25,175 bases of DNA, from the NCBI GenBank assembly GCA_016282215.1, contig JAEEKC010000091.1, positions 1 to 25,175 of the forward strand, written 5' to 3'. Below the pieces are notes generated by a model. That model was not told the origin of the DNA and searched no databases. It saw only the letters and a program-made list of their open reading frames with translations. This DNA comes from Lachnospiraceae bacterium. Its GTDB lineage: Bacteria > Bacillota > Clostridia > Lachnospirales > Lachnospiraceae. The position numbers were made by a program, and so were the translations under genes. How positions within the stretch are numbered: the first letter of the stretch is position 1; each line of letters starts with the position of its first letter. Positions 22,564 to 25,175 of the stretch are shown here, piece after piece.

Positions 22564-23814
22564 TCATGAAAACTCCAGATATCCGCTGCCGTCCAGATGA
22601 GCGCCCCCTATGGAAATACTGTTTAAGTATGAAATGATCCTGTCTGCTTCGCTGCCCTCCACATGATCTGTCCTGCAGTCATGCTGCAGAGCAGGTATCA
22701 TCTGCAATGACGAAATTCTGCAATCTTCCACCACCACTTTCAAAAGCGCCGTATCCACCCGCTTGGAATTAAACCAGTAATTCCCGAGGCTGTAGATGAC
22801 AGGGACCTGTCCGCACATACCCAGTCCCTGAAGACAGTGGGGGTGGCAGCCTACGATCAGATCCGCGCCGGCCTCGGCATAGGCCGCTGCCTGTCCGGTC
22901 TGATGTCCATCTAACACATCCGTATTTTCAGACCCCCAGTGAACAAAGACCACGAGGAAATCGCACATGGCATCTGCTTTCCTGATCGCTTCCAAAAACC
23001 GCGGCAGTTCCGATTCCGTAAAAGTCCGCATGACTCCCGGCTGTGTATCCGTTGCCCCTCTGGTATCCGGGCTCCAGTTTCTCTCGATCTGCGTTGCTGC
23101 GACAAAACCGATCTTCATGCCGCCTTTTTCGATGATCACCGGAGAGGCTGCCTCTTCGATATTATGACCGCCCCCCACATAAGGTATCCCGGCTCCCGCC
23201 AGAGTATCAAGCGTATCAAGAAACGCTGTTTCGCCATGGTCAAAAGCGTGGTTATTGGCAATTCCTGCGATATCAACGCCCATATCGGTCAGGATCGATA
23301 CATTGGAGGGCTTGCTGCGAAAGGCATAAGTTTTTCCTTCCAACGGCGCACCCCTGTCAGAATAGGGAAACTCATTATTCACCATGCAGATATCCGCATT
23401 TCGCATTTCGGAAAGGAGCATGCCATCGATACAGTTATCAATACTGCTGCCCCGCTGTCTGTAGGCGCCCATATTGGCATAGGGATCATGAAAGCAGATA
23501 TCTCCGGTAAACACCAGGGTAACGGGAGTGGACGGCTCCGAAGAAGACAGTTCATCACTGTTTTGTGATTTGCCAAAATCACTCTTCTCCGTCATCTGTT
23601 CGTCGTCTGCATCTGTTTGGATGATGCCGGTATCTTCTGCCTTAGAATTCTCGGTCAACAGCTTGCCTGCCGTCTCCTGATCCCCATATCTTTCCTGCCA
23701 TTCTGTTTCATCGGATTTTCGCAGATGCGCATAGTACATAAGCCCCAGGCCGCCAAAGAACAGGGTTATGATCAGAACACTTACGAATATGATGATAAAA
23801 CGTTTTTTGTCCAA
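22564..23814 (-). CDS. CapA-family (poly-gamma-glutamate synthesis-like) membrane-anchored protein
   Basis: This is 416 residues if the TTG at 23814 is the start; AAAGGA precedes it by 9 bases, and no in-frame ATG with a ribosome binding site was found. One membrane helix (IIIFVSVLIITLFFGGLGLM, about 6-26) anchors it, with the bulk outside. An acidic, Ser-rich linker (about 30-95) precedes the CapA metallophosphatase-like domain: VFTGDICFHDP, NNEFPYSDRG, GIANNHAFDHG, VFVHWGSEN, GCHPHCLQGL and YSLGNYWFN. His, Asp and Asn residues in these motifs are the expected metal ligands. CapA is named for poly-gamma-glutamate capsule synthesis, but no capB/capC genes are here, so a wall- or capsule-related hydrolase role is the safer statement. 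It has its own promoter. Confidence 0.9.
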   Translation of the reverse strand: MDKKRFIIIFVSVLIITLFFGGLGLMYYAHLRKSDETEWQERYGDQETAGKLLTENSKAEDTGIIQTDADDEQMTEKSDFGKSQNSDELSSSEPSTPVTLVFTGDICFHDPYANMGAYRQRGSSIDNCIDGMLLSEMRNADICMVNNEFPYSDRGAPLEGKTYAFRSKPSNVSILTDMGVDIAGIANNHAFDHGETAFLDTLDTLAGAGIPYVGGGHNIEEAASPVIIEKGGMKIGFVAATQIERNWSPDTRGATDTQPGVMRTFTESELPRFLEAIRKADAMCDFLVVFVHWGSENTDVLDGHQTGQAAAYAEAGADLIVGCHPHCLQGLGMCGQVPVIYSLGNYWFNSKRVDTALLKVVVEDCRISSLQMIPALQHDCRTDHVEGSEADRIISYLNSISIGGAHLDGSGYLEFS

Positions 23815-23855
23815 GATTTCGATTCCTTTCTTTCCCCCCAAAGGGAAGCCTTATT

Positions 23856-23884
23856 AGTATATCACACCGATACGCGCAATGCAA
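23856..23884 (-). promoter_or_regulatory. Sigma-A promoter for the capA-like gene
   Basis: On the minus strand TTGCAT (23879-23884) and TATACT (23856-23861) are separated by 17 bases. The -35 touches the T-run of the rplA terminator, a compact arrangement. Confidence 0.75.
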
Positions 23885-23912
23885 AAAACGGCAGCCAAAG
23901 CTGCCGTTTTCT
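23880..23912 (-). terminator. Rho-independent terminator of rplK-rplA
   Basis: AAAACGGCAGC (23885-23895) pairs perfectly with GCTGCCGTTTT (23900-23910) around a 4-base loop. On the minus strand it is followed by a run of T. It sits 67 bp after the rplA stop. Confidence 0.93.
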
Positions 23913-23977
23913 CACATTTCTTTTTGCTTTACACACCGAGCTTTCCTTCTCGTTTGAATCGTAATTCCCGATATGGC

Positions 23978-24670
23978 TTAGCTCAGTTTCATGGTGTTCA
24001 CTTTTACGCCGGGGCCCATGGTGGTTGCCAGTGTTACGGAACGAAGATACTGACCTTTCAGGGTGGAAGGCTTAGCCTTGGTGATCGCTTCCATCAGAGT
24101 GGTGAAGTTCTCAAGGAGCTTACCCTCATCAAAGGAAGACTTTCCGATCGGGCAGTGGATGATGTTGGACTTATCAAGCCTGTACTCGATCTTACCTGCT
24201 TTGATATCGGCAATTGCTTTTGTAACGTCCATGGTAACCGTGCCTGCCTTCGGGTTGGGCATAAGTCCCTTAGGACCGAGCACCTTACCGAGACGACCTA
24301 CAACGCCCATCATATCAGGAGTTGCAACAACTACGTCGAAATCAAGCCAACCGTCATTCTGGATCTTCGGGATGAGTTCCTCGCCGCCTACATGATCGGC
24401 ACCTGCTGCCTCAGCCTCATTGATCTTATCGCCTTTTGCGAAAACCAGAACACGAACGGTCTTACCTGTTCCGTTGGGCAGTACTACCGCACCACGGATC
24501 TGCTGATCGGCATGTCTTCCGTCGCAGCCTGTACGGATATGTACTTCTACTGTCTCATCAAACTTTGCGGTTGCGGTCTTCTTTACCAGTGCAACTGCCT
24601 CTGCGGGGTCTAAAAGCTGGGAACGGTCCACAAGCTTCGCAGCCTCGTTATATTTCTTTCCGTGCTTCAT
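23978..24670 (-). CDS. rplA: 50S ribosomal protein L1
   Basis: This 230-residue protein is full length. L1 forms the mobile L1 stalk of the large ribosomal subunit near the E site and in many bacteria also represses its own operon. The start MKHGKKYNEAAKLVDRSQLL, the central LGKVLGPKGLMPNPKAGTVT signature and the end LRSVTLATTMGPGVKV are all typical. It follows rplK by 14 bp with GGAGGAGGAG before the ATG, so the two are co-translated from one mRNA that ends at the hairpin at 23880-23912. rplJ and rplL do not follow: the capA-like gene comes next after the terminator. Confidence 0.98.
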   Translation of the reverse strand: MKHGKKYNEAAKLVDRSQLLDPAEAVALVKKTATAKFDETVEVHIRTGCDGRHADQQIRGAVVLPNGTGKTVRVLVFAKGDKINEAEAAGADHVGGEELIPKIQNDGWLDFDVVVATPDMMGVVGRLGKVLGPKGLMPNPKAGTVTMDVTKAIADIKAGKIEYRLDKSNIIHCPIGKSSFDEGKLLENFTTLMEAITKAKPSTLKGQYLRSVTLATTMGPGVKVNTMKLS

Positions 24671-24684
24671 TGTCTCCTCCTCCT

Positions 24685-25110
24685 TTAGTCTTCAACCTCG
24701 ATACCCATGGATCTTGCGGTACCTGCGATCATACTCATAGCTGCTTCCAAAGATGCTGCATTCAGATCCGGCATCTTCAGTTCTGCGATCTTCTGAAGAT
24801 CAGCCTTGGAGATCTGAGCTACCTTGGTCTTGTTAGGTACTGCAGATCCGGACTGGATCTTGCATGCCTTCTTCAAAAGAACTGCAGCGGGGGGAGTCTT
24901 CGTAATGAAGGAAAAGCTCCTGTCTGCGTACACAGTGATAACAACCGGGATGATCATGTCACCCTGATCAGCTGTTCTTGCGTTGAACTGCTTGGTGAAT
25001 TCAACGATGTTCACACCGTGCTGACCCAGAGCGGGACCAACCGGCGGAGCCGGCGTTGCCTTGCCGGCAGGAATTTGTAACTTGATATAACCTTCTACTT
25101 TCTTTGCCAT
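24685..25110 (-). CDS. rplK: 50S ribosomal protein L11
   Basis: This 141-residue protein is the family's usual length. L11 binds 23S rRNA at the GTPase-associated centre and takes part in factor binding and the stringent response. The proline-rich N-terminus (IPAGKATPAPPVGPALGQHG) and the C-terminal RNA-binding domain (ending AASLEAAMSMIAGTARSMGI) are intact. AGGAGG lies 7 bases before the ATG. Upstream, to the window edge, there is a small GGACA/TGTCC hairpin but no further gene; nusG is commonly found there and may lie just outside. Confidence 0.98.
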   Translation of the reverse strand: MAKKVEGYIKLQIPAGKATPAPPVGPALGQHGVNIVEFTKQFNARTADQGDMIIPVVITVYADRSFSFITKTPPAAVLLKKACKIQSGSAVPNKTKVAQISKADLQKIAELKMPDLNAASLEAAMSMIAGTARSMGIEVED

Positions 25111-25175
25111 TTTGACACCTCCTATATTGTGGTGGTGGCGGACACTTTTGTCCTCCCACAGCTAACGGATACCCA

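Noticed and set aside
25111..25175. Possible tRNA or terminator upstream of rplK
   Set aside because: There is only a short GGACA/TGTCC hairpin without T-run, and no cloverleaf can be formed in the 65 bases available.

Overview
The window looks like chromosomal DNA of an anaerobic, motile, low-to-mid GC Firmicute, most likely a Lachnospiraceae-type clostridium. The reasons are the [FeFe]-hydrogenase maturases HydG and HydF, a FliD-like flagellar protein, a chemoreceptor, two c-di-GMP enzymes with lineage-typical architectures, CgeB-like glycosyltransferases, strong purine-rich ribosome binding sites and clostridial-style promoters. The species assignment is inference. Nineteen protein genes are supported, 18 of them on the minus strand. 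I found no rRNA, tRNA, CRISPR array, insertion sequence or phage gene.

Layout, left to right. (1) 1-837: a truncated SAM-dependent methyltransferase of the RlmI-like type, preceded by a degenerate 12-bp tandem repeat. (2) 1008-4478: a three-gene minus-strand unit read as HD-GYP c-di-GMP phosphodiesterase with an ECF-S-like membrane sensor, DUF2752 membrane protein, and a small membrane protein with a disordered N-terminus. (3) 4639-7381: hydG then hydF. (4) 7746-9068: the only plus-strand gene, a FliD-like protein with its own promoter, structured leader and bidirectional terminator. (5) 9222-15255: a minus-strand glycan cluster read as MFS transporter, CgeB-type glycosyltransferase, IspD/TarI-type cytidylyltransferase, second CgeB-type glycosyltransferase, and an acylneuraminate-cytidylyltransferase/HAD fusion. 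(6) 15439-18110: a beta-glucan pair, a secreted GH16 lipoprotein followed by a cytoplasmic GH5. (7) 18259-22360: a methyl-accepting chemotaxis protein and a diguanylate cyclase with a LacI-type sugar-binding domain. (8) 22564-23814: a CapA-family membrane-anchored protein. (9) 23978-25110: rplK-rplA.

A shared theme is surface and motility biology coupled to sugar sensing: flagellar cap protein, glycan-modifying enzymes, chemoreceptor, c-di-GMP synthesis and breakdown, and beta-glucan hydrolysis.

The most unusual signal is a family of roughly 50-53 bp structured repeats. At least 11 clear copies, plus about three diverged ones, sit at seven or eight intergenic sites. All lie on the same strand as, and almost all immediately upstream of the ribosome binding site of, unrelated genes (hydF, the neuA-like fusion, the ispD-like gene, GH5, MCP, diguanylate cyclase and, diverged, HD-GYP). 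They occur singly or as tandem doublets and triplets. They share the core TATGAAAA, flanked by arms that vary but often keep pairing. They look like a mobile or amplifying RNA-level 5'-UTR element; I do not recognise it as a named family.
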